From positions 1-64,000 of the forward strand of contig QNQO01006214.1 of the NCBI GenBank assembly GCA_003290165.1: a stretch of 64,000 bases of DNA. The letters are read 5' to 3'. The position numbers were made by a program, and so were the translations under genes. The stretch's first letter is position 1. Every line of letters begins with the position of its first letter. The DNA comes from Berberis thunbergii. Its lineage: Eukaryota; Streptophyta; Magnoliopsida; Ranunculales; Berberidaceae. Under the pieces are notes generated by a model. The model was not told where the DNA came from. It made no database searches and saw only the letters and a list, made by a program, of their open reading frames with translations. Shown here in pieces: positions 36,023 through 46,142 of the stretch.

Positions 36023-36256
36023 TGTGAGACCCTAAGTGGGCGGACCTGAGGTGAGGGTGAGGGTTGGAGCCCAATAGGCCGGGAGAGGTTGGATGAGCTA
36101 CAAGGGGAATCATAGTCCCACATCGCCTGGGTGTGGGATGGTTATGTGCTATATATGTGCGAGGTTGGATCCCCATAGTAAGAGGCCTTTTAAAGCCGTG
36201 TGGGCCGGTTGGGCCCAAAGCGAACAATATCTTACTGTGCGGATCGGGTCGTTACA
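36023..36256 (+). repeat. TRIM 3' LTR
   Basis: 234 bp, same ends as the 5' LTR, followed by the TSD copy GCTTG. Confidence 0.93.
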
Positions 36257-37753
36257 GCTTGCCTAGCCGCTTTTCTTCCTCTGGCCATGCAGTGTGTGGT
36301 GTATATTAATTCTTCGGACAGTTCTTTTGATCCTGTAACATTGTCTGCTTCATTTTTCCATTCGATCTGTTTTCCTGGCATCCCGATGAATTCATCCAGT
36401 AGTCCTTTTTGAGTTGTAACATTCTTCGGTATCGTTCCATGATCCCTATGGAATAAACAATATTTGCTTTTGTCTCTCCCTTCTGGGCCCCATCTCATCC
36501 GAAGTGGTTAGTTAATGTTATCCCCACTTCGCAATATGTTTTAGTATGTTCGCTCGACTTGTCTTCAAAGTTGTATATGGTTTGTATGCGGTCTTCATTA
36601 CGTTCGTTACTCGTTCATGTCGACCTCGCGTTGGTTGCGGACTCCCGAATTCTAGTTGTTGTGAACCGCTTCTTCCGTTACTTTGATGTTTCTTTGATGG
36701 GTTGCTACCTTCATGTTGTCTGTTGTCTCTCATTCCTTCTTCCTTTCGTTCTCGCTTTCTTGAGAAATTTTCTCTTTCTTGATCATTTTTCTTCCTGGTT
36801 GCCTTCATCTCTCATAGGGAGATGTACTTCTGTGCTATTTTTAGCAGGAATGCCATGCCCTTTGGGGGTTTCAGGTTAAGAGCGTCAAAGAAGGGGCATC
36901 TCTTTAATTCGACCACGAAGGTTGTTGCGGATGTGTCATCGCTACATCAGTCAATCATTGTCAGCTCATTGGTAAAGTGGGACATATTCCCGTATTGTTT
37001 ATTCGGGTTTCTGTCTGATATGCATGAGGTAGTGCGACTATTTCCTCATCCGTTGGCTTCCGATAAATCTGGTAATGAAAGCGGTGGCTAGAACTTGAAA
37101 GGAATCTATCGATCTTGGTGGCAGACTATTAAACCAATTCATCGTTATAGAAATGAGACTGATTGGGAATGTTCTTCATAGAATTGATTTCGTGGTCTCC
37201 TTTAGGGCCATCATGTGATGATCGGTTGGGTCGAAAGTACCATCATACACCTCGAACTTTGGTGGAGTGAACTTTTTTGGCATAGCTGTCTTCATGAGGG
37301 TGTCGGAGAATGGTCGTTTTTCCAATTCGTCTGTGACTCCTATTTTGAACGGGAATTCGGTAAGCGTTCCTTTATATAGTGGATTTCTATCTCGAGGAAG
37401 CTCGCTACTCTCGAAGTTTCCTTGTTGGGGTTCTGATGGGATTTCGCCACTCTCTTGAGTTCGATTACAAGAGTTTTGCTTGGCTGTGCTTAAATCGGGT
37501 CAGCTAGTTGAGTGTGCTTCTGTACGATCCTTCTCAGCATCATTGTTACATGTTCCATTTGGGTTATAAGTGAATTTACCCGAGGATCCATGGTAGCGTT
37601 AGTAGTTGTTTGGACTATTGCGTGCGGTGGACCCTCATTATTGGATGTTATTGGTCCGGTGATTTGGGTTGTATCTATTCCTTGAGCCGTTATTGATGCG
37701 TCGGCAGGAGATTGGTCGCGATCATTACTAGATTGGGGATCTGTAGATTGCAT
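36257..37753 (-). pseudogene. gag of Tat-like gypsy element, broken
   Basis: On the minus strand from the ATG at 37751-37753 the frame starts MQSTDPQSSNDRDQSPADAS. Further pieces in other frames are typical Ty3/gypsy gag: KKFTPPKFEVYDGTFDPTDH, then WFNSLPPRSIDSFQVLATAF, a basic region, and the zinc-finger-like DKSKYCLFHRDHG motif near 36460. The fragments are separated by frameshifts and stops. Gag would form virus-like particles; this copy cannot. The TRIM lies beyond its 3' end, and no protease or RT follows. Confidence 0.75.
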
Positions 37754-37842
37754 TATTCTTGTTGATGGCTTCTTCGATATTTTGCTAGGTTGTGGTTAAC
37801 TTTGTCACGTGTGTTTTGTTTTAGAAAAGGAAACTCATCGTT

Positions 37843-37860
37843 CCCCACGGACGGTGCAAA
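37843..37860 (-). promoter_or_regulatory. Primer-binding site of the Tat-like element
   Basis: On the minus strand, TTTGCACCGTCCGTGGGG starts 2 nt inside the right LTR. It resembles the TGGCGCCGT...GGGGA primer-binding sequence (tRNA-Asp type) of Tat/Athila elements, with a few changes. It fixes the element's orientation. Confidence 0.65.
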
Positions 37861-37862
37861 AC

Positions 37863-38454
37863 TGATGCGTCCAAAAATCGTCCTCCTGTGAGTTTGACCT
37901 GCAAAACCACTGTTAGACTGTCAAGGACTAGCTTTTTGGTGGTCGAAGGCACTCTGATGGTTAAGTCAGTAATTCTATTGGAAGAAGAAAGTAAATCTGG
38001 ACAAAACTCAGTAAAAGTTGTATATCTTTGTCAAATGTTCCCTTTACCTTTTATAATGGTCGTAGTTAACTATCTGCGTGACTTAAGCATGTGAGGATCG
38101 TACAGAATACGTTCGTGGGTTATAAAAGGTAAATCAACGGATGAAGATGTTTCTGTAATAGTCTCCTCCTTAATGGAGATACGTTCGTGGATGCATACGT
38201 CCCTCCACGACTCTTTCTTGGTGCAACGTTCTTCTCCTTTATGAAAGAACGTGTAACGAGCTTGGATTTGGGCTTTGATTCGTCTGAGCCTGGATTTGGA
38301 TCCTGCTAATGCCTCCTTAGAAGTGGGCCTAATCTGGGCCTCAATCCCTCTGTACTTTATGAGTTGGCCTAGTGGGTCGGGCGCTATATTCTAGTGATGA
38401 GGCTTCATGCCACGTGTACAACCGAGATGATCAGTCTATTTTGATGTATCATCA
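37863..38454 (-). repeat. 5' LTR of the Tat-like element
   Basis: 592 bp, homologous to 31136-31687, with about 40 bp more than that copy around 38100-38170. It is flanked on the right by the TSD ATCAT. Confidence 0.88.
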
Positions 38455-38472
38455 ATCATCATTACATTAACA

Positions 38473-38590
38473 AATCACCAAGAAAACCCTCAAAGTCATT
38501 ATCGCCATGATTAATTTTTTTGCGCTTGCAATCGTCAAATCAAAACAATATAATGCAATTGTCAAATTCCAACATTTTTCCAAAGATCAT
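38473..38590. repeat. Host ~120-bp direct repeat, right copy
   Basis: Second copy of 31014-31135. It starts 13 bp after the TSD of the gypsy element, so the host had a local tandem duplication before the insertion. Confidence 0.8.
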
Positions 38591-38666
38591 CATAACAAAA
38601 ATAAAATAAAAGAGTCCAAGTCTTTGTGAAAGTAAGTGACTAGACCCAAGTCCATATGCTTATCAA

Positions 38667-39280
38667 GTCGCTGGGAACCTTAGAGTTTGAGGCCGGTTCG
38701 ATAAGCAAAGTTGCAGTCATGATGGCTTTCCAGGTCCACTCCGCAAAAAATTCTTGAAAAATCAAGCTGAAAATCCAGTCACAGAACAAAAACGCTTACT
38801 GGTTTGAATGCTCGTTAATGGTTGCATAATATTTGTTCATCTAATACTGTTAACCACGACCAATCTGTTTGAAAAGCAACCAAGGGAAAATCTGTCATGA
38901 ACCCAACCCAAAGATATTTACTACTACTAGTCTGGATAAATACAAATACATAAAGATCAGACCAAATTACTACATTTTGTAGATTGCTAACAATATTATA
39001 CCACAATAATGTAAACCATTAAAATCATAACTGCCAGCCTCAGGTCATAAACAACGACAGTTTATTTGGATAAACTGCATGATGTCGTTACATATTCAAG
39101 ATTTTTTTGGTGCTTTAACGAACTGTGTAGTACACATATATACAAAGGGAAGGAAAACAACATATCACTCGATTGACATGGAAAATTTTGACTGTACAAT
39201 AAGCTAAGATCTACCTAGTCAAGGAAGTTATCTAAGGGAACACCATACATACAACTAATTTCTGACATAGTTGTCGAAAC
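38667..39280. repeat. 614-bp host segment flanking the copia array, left copy
   Basis: Near-identical to 57458-58071 (one difference noticed, aggaaaac versus aggcaaac). It ends ...GTCGAAAC directly before the first LTR. The right copy is followed by the stop codon end of the HEAT/ARM-like gene, so the segment is that gene's 3' UTR or flank. Confidence 0.93.
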
Positions 39281-40442
39281 TGTTGGAACATTTGGTTTTT
39301 AAAATAAAATAAATTGTGTGTAAACCTGGTTTTGAACCCTAGACCTCTCCCCTAGATTGATCGTTGTATCAATTGTATAGTCCCATATCAACTATATACC
39401 TCTTTGAGAAAGAGTATATAAGAAGATAGTTAGGACTTGGGTTTGGACCCCTTGGGGGTACCACTCTTTTATGAGGAGGGGAGAGATAGGCCCTCGCGCC
39501 CGCCGCCGCCGTCCGTCCGTCCGTCCGGTTGGGTTGGGTCATTTAGAAAGCAAAACTTTTTTTGCTAAAATTTTATTTACACAAAACAGAGACAAGCTCT
39601 CTCTTTCGGTCCCGTGATTTCAGCGACATGTTTCCATGCTTTCGGCTCCGCGATTCGTCTTGGTGCGTTCAGCTCCGCGAATCCAAAGCTAACGGTTTTC
39701 ATTGTCGTTTTTCATCCTATAAAACAATCTCGAAATTCAGAGCTTTAAAAAGAAAAAATCAGAGCATCAAAACATATTTCTTGTGAGCAGATCTTCTTCT
39801 GAAACGGGATTTCAAAACAGAGCTTCTTCTGTATTTGCTGGTTTTCCTAACAGAGTTCTTGTGAGCTCATTCTGAATCAAGAACAGAGCTGCTTCTTTCT
39901 TCAAAACAGATCTTCGAATTTTCCAGCTTCAAGTTTTGCAATACAGCTGAAACAGAGACAGATACAGTCTGTCTTCAAATCTGTTTTTCGCTATAAACGA
40001 TCTTGCATATTTGAAATCTCCAGTTTTATTGCAAATAGAGTTGAGCTTCCAGTTCTTGCAAATTTTCAGATTTGTGCTTCCAGTTAGAAATCAAATTCCA
40101 GTTCTTGCAAAAAGGTCCAGCATCCAGTACTGACAGTCTTGTGTCTTCAAAACAAAAACAGTCCGTGTTTTACATTTGTTCTAGCCGATTTCGATTCCGA
40201 GCAAATTAAGAAGAGGGTGATATGTATTCCGTTCACACACTGTGCAATTTGTGAACGAGACAGAAATTGTGTTCTGGGCTGTTTTATCCTGGGGACGGCG
40301 GGGCTACGAAACTGCTTGCACAAATTTGGGCAGAGCCGCGAAACGTCTTAAAGAGAGCGACCTAGTCCGCGACTCAACCCAAGAAATACTGGTACCATCG
40401 TTCCTATTATTTATTTCGAATTAACAGCATATTGTTTCAACA
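39281..40442 (+). repeat. Copia LTR1
   Basis: 1,162 bp. It has four CCGT units in the GC-rich microsatellite near 39510 (the other LTRs have two), and the variant ttcctattat near 40401, shared with LTR2. Confidence 0.93.
39411..39422 (+). promoter_or_regulatory. TATA box in copia LTR1
   Basis: The word agtatataaga lies 130 bp into the LTR and is repeated at the same offset in the other three LTRs. It is the likely promoter for genomic RNA. Confidence 0.6.
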
Positions 40443-40461
40443 ATTTTAAGACGTATTTTCT

Positions 40462-43400
40462 ATGTCTGCTGCCATGACTGCTATTACTGAAATTGCTGCA
40501 AAAGACCTTAATAGGCCCTTTCGTTTTGAGGGCCAACACTTTAAAAGATGGAGACAAAAGATGCTGTTTTTCTTAACTACACAAAATGTGGCTTATGTCT
40601 GTGAAACTGAAAAACCGAAAATGCCTGCTGAACCTACTGAAACCCAAACCAAAGAATTAGACCGTTGGATTGGAAATGATTTTTTATGTAAAAATTTTAT
40701 CCTGAATGGTCTGTCTGGTGACCTATATGATTATTATTGTTCTGAACAAACTGCAAAAGATATTTGGGATGCCCTTAGAAAGAAATATGACACTGAGGAG
40801 GCTGGCACAAAGAAATATGCTGTCAGTCGCTATCTGAAATTTCAGATGACTGATGATAAGTCTGTGGAAACTCAATCACACGAGCTTCAAAAGATTGCTC
40901 ATGAAATTATATCTGAGGGAATGACTTTAGATGAGCAGTTTCAAGTAGCTGTTGTGATAGACAAATTGCCCCCTAGTTGGAAAGACTTTAAGAATGTCCT
41001 TAGGCATAAAACTAAAGAGTTTTCCCTAGAAAGTCTGATAACCCGACTTCGTATTGAGGAGGAAGCCAGGAAACAAGATCAGAAAGATGAAGTTCTGATT
41101 ATTTCAAATCATAAGAAGTCTACCCCTGTTTCTCTGAAACCCAATGGAAAGACAATGAAAAATCAGAATAAAAACCGAAACTTTCAGAAACGGAACCAGC
41201 AGAACCGGAACAATCAGAACCGCAACAATCAGAATCAGAATCAGAATCTTCCGCGAAATCAGAAAGGACAGAAACATCCCTTCAAGAATGATTCAGCACA
41301 GTTCCTTTGCTACACCTGTGGTAGGCCAGGGCATATGGCCAGGAACTGCCGGAATGGATCTCGCCCTGCACCTCAGGCGAACCTAACCGAAGACCAACTA
41401 ATTGCCATGATCTCTGAGATCAATGTTGTTGGTGGATCCGAGGGATGGTGGATAGACACTGGTGCTTCTCGACATGTCTGCTATGAACGAGAAATGTTCA
41501 AGTCCTATTCTGAAGCTGAGGACAAGAAAGTGTTGTTGGGTGATTCCCACTCCACTACAGTTGCTGGAACTGGAACAGTCGAATTGAAGTTTACCTCTGG
41601 AAAGACAGTCACCCTGAAAGACGTCTTGCATACTCCAGAGATGAGAAAGAACCTAGTTTCTGGTTTTCTTCTGAACAAGGCTGGGTTTACTCAAATTATA
41701 GGGGCTGATTTGTACACCATTACTAAGAATAATGTATTTGTGGGGAAAGGGTATGCCACTGATGGAATGTTTAAGTTAAATGTTGAAGCAAATAAAATTT
41801 CTAGTTCTGCTTATATGTTGTGCACTTTTAATATCTGGCATGCTAGACTTTGTCATGTTAATAAACGCATTATTACAAACATGAGTAACTTAGGACTAAT
41901 TCCAAAATTATCCTTAAGTGACTTTGAAAAGTGCAACTATTGTAGTCAAGCAAAGATAACCAAAACTCCACATAAATCTGTAGTTAGAGAATCTGAACCT
42001 TTAGATTTGATACACTCAGATATATGTGAACTTAATGGTACATTGACTAGAAATGGAAAACGTTATTTTATTACGTTTATTGATGACTGTTCTGACTATA
42101 CTTTTGTATACTTAATGAAAAATAAAAGTGATGCCTTTGAAATGTTTAAATTATTTTTGACTGAAGTTGAAAATCAATTTAATAGAAAGATAAAGAGACT
42201 TAGAAGTGATAGAGGCACTGAATATGATAGCAGTACTTTCGTAGAGTTCTATAATTCTCAAGGAATTATACATGAAACTACTGCACCATATTCTCCTGAG
42301 ATGAATGGCAAAGCTGAAAGGAAAAATAGAACTCTCACCGAGTTAGTTGTTGCCATAATGCTTAACTCCGGTGCTGCATCGCACTGGTGGGGAGAAATAA
42401 TCTTGACAGTCTGTTATGTGCTAAATAGAGTTCCCAAATCGAAAAGTAAAACATCTCCCTATGAGATTCTGAAAAATAGACAACCAAACTTGTCTTATTT
42501 GAAAACTTGGGGTTGTTTAGCTTATGTTAGGATTCCTGATCCTAAAAGGAATAAGCTAGCGAGTAGAGCATATGAATGTGCATTCATAGGATATGCCATG
42601 AACAGCAAAGCTTATAGATTCTATAATATTAAAGATCAAGTTATTGTAGAATCAAATGACGTTGACTTTTATGAAGATAAATTTCCTTTTATTTCGAGGA
42701 ATAGTGGGGGTACATCCACAAACAATGTACCCTTGATCAGGATTAATGAAACTGAAAAAATCACAGAATCTGAGCCAAGAAGAAGTAAACGGAAACAAAC
42801 TTCTAAGACATTTGGCCCCGATTACTATGTTTTCTCAGTCGAAGAGGATCCTCTTAGTTTTCAAGAGGCTCTATCCTCTATTGATGCCAATTTTTGGGAA
42901 GAGGCTATAGATGATGAAATGTACTCTCTTGAGTCTAACAGAACCTGGCATTTAGTCGATCTGCCTCCAGGTTGCAAGACAATAGGATGTAAATGGGTAT
43001 TTAAAAAGAAATTGAAACCCGATGGTAATGTTGACAAGTTCAAGGCTCGTCTCGTAGCCAAAGGGTATAGACAGAGGGAGAATGTTGATTTCTTTGACAC
43101 ATATTCTCCTGTAACCAGGATTACATCTATTCGAGTGTTAATTTCTCTTGCTGCATTACACAACCTAGTTTTGCACCAAATGGACGTTAAGACTGCGTTT
43201 CTTAATGGCGATTTGGAAGAAGAAATTTACATGGACCAACCTGAAGGTTTTGTTATTCCAGGACAAGAACACAAAGTTTGCAAACTAGATAAATCACTAT
43301 ACGGTTTGAAACAAGCTCCAAAACAATGGCATGAAAAATTTGATAACCTTGTCATCGCACATGATTTTAATGTGAACGAAAGTGACAAATGCATTTACTA

Positions 43401-44391
43401 TAAATCTGAAAATGGCATTTGCACTATAGTATGTCTATATGTGGATGACTTACTTATCTTTGGTTCAAATCTCCATGCCGTGAATAAAGTGAAAGCTTTA
43501 TTGAGTGCAAACTTTGATATGAAAGATCTTGGAGAAGCGAGTGTAATCCTTGGTATAAAGATTACTAGGTCTGAAAAGGGAATTTCTTTGGATCAATCAA
43601 ATTATATCGAGAAGATCCTAAAGAAATATAATTACTCTGACTGTAAACCTGCATGTACTCCTTATGACTCTAGTGTCAAGTTGTTCAAGAACACCGGTGA
43701 CGGTGTTAGACAATCTGAGTATGCGAGCATCATTGGTAGTCTTAGATATGCTACCGATTGCACTAGACCCGACATAGCTTACGCTGTTGGATTACTATGC
43801 AGATTTACAAGTAGACCTAGTATAGAGCATTGGCATGCAATTGAACGGGTCATGAGGTACCTGAAGAGGACTAAGAACCTCGGATTACATTATCAGAAGT
43901 TTCCCGCTGTCCTTGAAGGATATAGCGATGCTGATTGGAACACCCTCTCAGATGACTCCAAAGCCACCAGTGGCTATATTTTTAATATAGCTGGTGGAGC
44001 TGTTTCTTGGAAGTCAAAGAAACAGACCATTTTGGCACAGTCCACTATGGAGTCAGAGATTATAGCATTAGCTACGGCTAGTGAAGAAGCAGGTTGGTTG
44101 AGAAACCTGCTAGCAGAGATCCCTTTATGGGAAAAACCGATTCCAGCTGTCCTGATCCATTGCGATAGTACCGCGGCTATTGCAAAAATACAGAACCGTT
44201 ATTATAACGGCAAGAAACGACAAATACGTCGTAAGCACAGTACGATTAGAGAATTTCTATCTACTGGTGCTGTAAGAGTGGATCATGTACGAACTGATGC
44301 TAACTTGGCTGATCCTTTGACGAAAGGATTAGCTAGAGAGAAGGTTTTCAAAACCTCGAAAGGAATGGGACTAATGCCCTTAGATTGTTGA
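40462..44391 (+). CDS. Copia gag-pol polyprotein, unit 1 (1,309 aa)
   Basis: One uninterrupted frame encodes all retrotransposition functions. Approximate residue positions: UBN2-type gag 20-220, a basic Asn/Gln-rich linker 225-275, CCHC zinc knuckle ([14 protein letters not shown]) 283-296, aspartic protease (WWIDTGAS) about 329-336, GAG-pre-integrase with the HHCC zinc site (WHARLCH...CNYC) 456-495, integrase core with catalytic Asp in HSDICE (~520), Asp in RSDRGTEY (~582) and Glu in [10 protein letters not shown] (~618), reverse transcriptase from [12 protein letters not shown] (~843) with the catalytic YVDD at ~992, and RNase H (GYSDADW ~1152; [15 protein letters not shown]). The ATG lies only 19 nt after the LTR. 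All key residues are present, so the copy looks capable of function. Confidence 0.96.
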   Translation: MSAAMTAITEIAAKDLNRPFRFEGQHFKRWRQKMLFFLTTQNVAYVCETEKPKMPAEPTETQTKELDRWIGNDFLCKNFILNGLSGDLYDYYCSEQTAKDIWDALRKKYDTEEAGTKKYAVSRYLKFQMTDDKSVETQSHELQKIAHEIISEGMTLDEQFQVAVVIDKLPPSWKDFKNVLRHKTKEFSLESLITRLRIEEEARKQDQKDEVLIISNHKKSTPVSLKPNGKTMKNQNKNRNFQKRNQQNRNNQNRNNQNQNQNLPRNQKGQKHPFKNDSAQFLCYTCGRPGHMARNCRNGSRPAPQANLTEDQLIAMISEINVVGGSEGWWIDTGASRHVCYEREMFKSYSEAEDKKVLLGDSHSTTVAGTGTVELKFTSGKTVTLKDVLHTPEMRKNLVSGFLLNKAGFTQIIGADLYTITKNNVFVGKGYATDGMFKLNVEANKISSSAYMLCTFNIWHARLCHVNKRIITNMSNLGLIPKLSLSDFEKCNYCSQAKITKTPHKSVVRESEPLDLIHSDICELNGTLTRNGKRYFITFIDDCSDYTFVYLMKNKSDAFEMFKLFLTEVENQFNRKIKRLRSDRGTEYDSSTFVEFYNSQGIIHETTAPYSPEMNGKAERKNRTLTELVVAIMLNSGAASHWWGEIILTVCYVLNRVPKSKSKTSPYEILKNRQPNLSYLKTWGCLAYVRIPDPKRNKLASRAYECAFIGYAMNSKAYRFYNIKDQVIVESNDVDFYEDKFPFISRNSGGTSTNNVPLIRINETEKITESEPRRSKRKQTSKTFGPDYYVFSVEEDPLSFQEALSSIDANFWEEAIDDEMYSLESNRTWHLVDLPPGCKTIGCKWVFKKKLKPDGNVDKFKARLVAKGYRQRENVDFFDTYSPVTRITSIRVLISLAALHNLVLHQMDVKTAFLNGDLEEEIYMDQPEGFVIPGQEHKVCKLDKSLYGLKQAPKQWHEKFDNLVIAHDFNVNESDKCIYYKSENGICTIVCLYVDDLLIFGSNLHAVNKVKALLSANFDMKDLGEASVILGIKITRSEKGISLDQSNYIEKILKKYNYSDCKPACTPYDSSVKLFKNTGDGVRQSEYASIIGSLRYATDCTRPDIAYAVGLLCRFTSRPSIEHWHAIERVMRYLKRTKNLGLHYQKFPAVLEGYSDADWNTLSDDSKATSGYIFNIAGGAVSWKSKKQTILAQSTMESEIIALATASEEAGWLRNLLAEIPLWEKPIPAVLIHCDSTAAIAKIQNRYYNGKKRQIRRKHSTIREFLSTGAVRVDHVRTDANLADPLTKGLAREKVFKTSKGMGLMPLDC

Positions 44392-44968
44392 GTTATTCAC
44401 GATGGTAACCCAACCTATAGACTGGAGATCCCAAGAAATAGGTTCAATGGGTAATAACAAGTCGTGAATGATATGATGTGAATCATGCTGAAAAAAAAAA
44501 AAAAAAACAATCTCATTCCTAGATTAAAGCATGAATTCCTGAAGCGATAAAAGGATGAGTTAAAAACTCTTAATGAGATCTATACTCTATGTGGAGTGGA
44601 GTACCTAGCTACAGGAGTACTCTTGATAGACTCACCTAAGTGATTGTGGAAGTTTGGCCGCTTCCTATGGAATTTGTGGGCAAAATTCCTAGAGCCTTCA
44701 CTTACTGGGATATACGTGCATGGCCGTAAAGCACGGGCTTTTTAGACTTCACCCATGAAAAGGTTGTGCGTGTAATGTCTGTTAGAGATAGAGTTCAAAA
44801 CTACGAGTTACTCTAGTATATTCTAAAGCATTAACACTACGCAAGAGTTCAAGTCGAAAGACACTTTTGTTTATGCACAATCTTATTGTTACAGATTGCT
44901 CGATGAAAAATTGTATCTTCCTCCAAGTGGAGGATTGTAAATTTGTTTTAAAAATCCAAGTGGGGGAT
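44392..44968 (+). other. Unit 1 3' non-coding region with PPT
   Basis: 577 bp between the gag-pol stop and LTR2. It contains an A17 tract (44491-44507) and ends with the polypurine tract AAGTGGGGGA (44958-44967). The same region follows units 2 (50073-50649) and 3 (55728-56304). Confidence 0.8.
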
Positions 44969-46123
44969 TGTTGGAACATTTGGTTTTTAAAATAAAATAA
45001 ATTGTGTGTAAACCTGGTTTTGAACCCTAGACCTCTCCCCTAGATTGATCGTTGTATCAATTGTATAGTCCCATATCAACTATATACCTCTTTGAGAAAG
45101 AGTATATAAGAAGATAGTTAGGACTTGGGTTTGGACCCCTTGGGGGTACCACTCTTTTATGAGGAGGGGAGAGATAGGCCCTCGCGCCCGCCGCCGCCGT
45201 CCGTCCGGTTGGGTTGGGTCATTTAGAAAGCAAACCTTTTTTTGCTAAAATTTTATTTACACAAAACAGAGACAAGCTCTCTCTTTCGGTCCCGTGATTT
45301 CAGCGACATGTTTCCATGCTTTCGGCTCCGCGATTCGTCTTGGTGCGTTCAGCTCCGCGAATCCAAAGCTAACGGTTTTCATTGTCGTTTTTCATCCTAT
45401 AAAACAATCTCGAAATTCAGAGCTTTAAAAAGAAAAAAATCAGAGCATCAAAACATATTTCTTGTGAGCAGATCTTCTTCTGAAACGGGATTTCAAAACA
45501 GAGCTTCTTCTGTATTTGCTGGTTTTCCTAACAGAGTTCTTGTGAGCTCATTCTGAATCAAGAACAGAGCTGCTTCTTTCTTCAAAACAGATCTTCGAAT
45601 TTTCCAGCTTCAAGTTTTGCAATACAGCTGAAACAGAGACAGATACAGTCTGTCTTCAAATCTGTTTTTCGCTATAAACGATCTTGCATATTTGAAATCT
45701 CCAGTTTTATTGCAAATAGAGTTGAGCTTCCAGTTCTTGCAAATTTTCAGATTTGTGCTTCCAGTTAGAAATCAAATTCCAGTTCTTGCAAAAAGGTCCA
45801 GCATCCAGTACTGACAGTCTTGTGTCTTCAAAACAAAAACAGTCCGTGTTTTACATTTGTTCTAGCCGATTTCGATTCCGAGCAAATTAAGAAGAGGGTG
45901 ATATGTATTCCGTTCACACACTGTGCAATTTGTGAACGAGACAGAAATTGTGTTCTGGGCTGTTTTATCCTGGGGACGGCGGGGCTACGAAACTGCTTGC
46001 ACAAATTTGGGCAGAGCCGCGAAACGTCTTAAAGAGAGCGACCTAGTCCGCGACTCAACCCAAGAAATACTGGTACCATCGTTCCTATTATTTATTTCGA
46101 ATTAACAGCATATTGTTTCAACA
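44969..46123 (+). repeat. Copia LTR2 (shared by units 1 and 2)
   Basis: 1,155 bp. It carries the ttcctattat variant like LTR1, but gcaaacctttttttgc and two CCGT units like LTR3 and LTR4. Confidence 0.93.
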
Positions 46124-46142
46124 ATTTTAAGACGTATTTTCT

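Larger units (their letters stand above)
35672..36256 (+). mobile_element. TRIM retrotransposon, 585 bp, complete
   Basis: Two 234-bp LTRs (35672-35905 and 36023-36256) start TGTGAGACCC and end CGTTACA. They enclose a 117-bp interior with a perfect initiator-Met PBS (TGGTATCAGAGC, 35909-35920) and a polypurine tract (AAGGGGGGTGGA, 36010-36021). A perfect 5-bp target-site duplication GCTTG flanks it (35667-35671 and 36257-36261). There is no coding capacity. It interrupts the Tat-like element downstream of gag, so it arrived later. The family resembles TRIM sequences widespread in eudicots (LTR phrase agtcccacatcg, interior tggtatcagagcc). Confidence 0.95.
31136..38454 (-). mobile_element. Tat-like Ty3/gypsy derivative (LARD-like), pol absent
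   Basis: Two long direct repeats begin TGATGCGTCC and end GATGTATCATCA (31136-31687 and 37863-38454). They are flanked by a perfect 5-bp target-site duplication ATCAT (31131-31135 and 38455-38459). Next to the right LTR a tRNA-Asp-like primer-binding sequence reads on the minus strand, and gag also reads on the minus strand, so the element runs right to left. Order on the minus strand: 5' LTR, PBS, gag, TRIM insertion, tandem repeats, a broken ORF in antisense, 3' LTR. No protease, RT, RNase H or integrase motif is visible. The architecture fits a Tat-lineage element that lost pol. Confidence 0.85.

Noticed and set aside
35574..36227. Small ORFs of 60-108 codons within and beside the TRIM
   Set aside because: They span LTR sequence on both strands and repeat with the LTRs; TRIMs do not encode proteins.
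35672..36256. Cassandra-type TRIM carrying 5S rRNA in its LTR
   Set aside because: The LTR does not show the 5S gene boxes expected of Cassandra; it fits another TRIM family.
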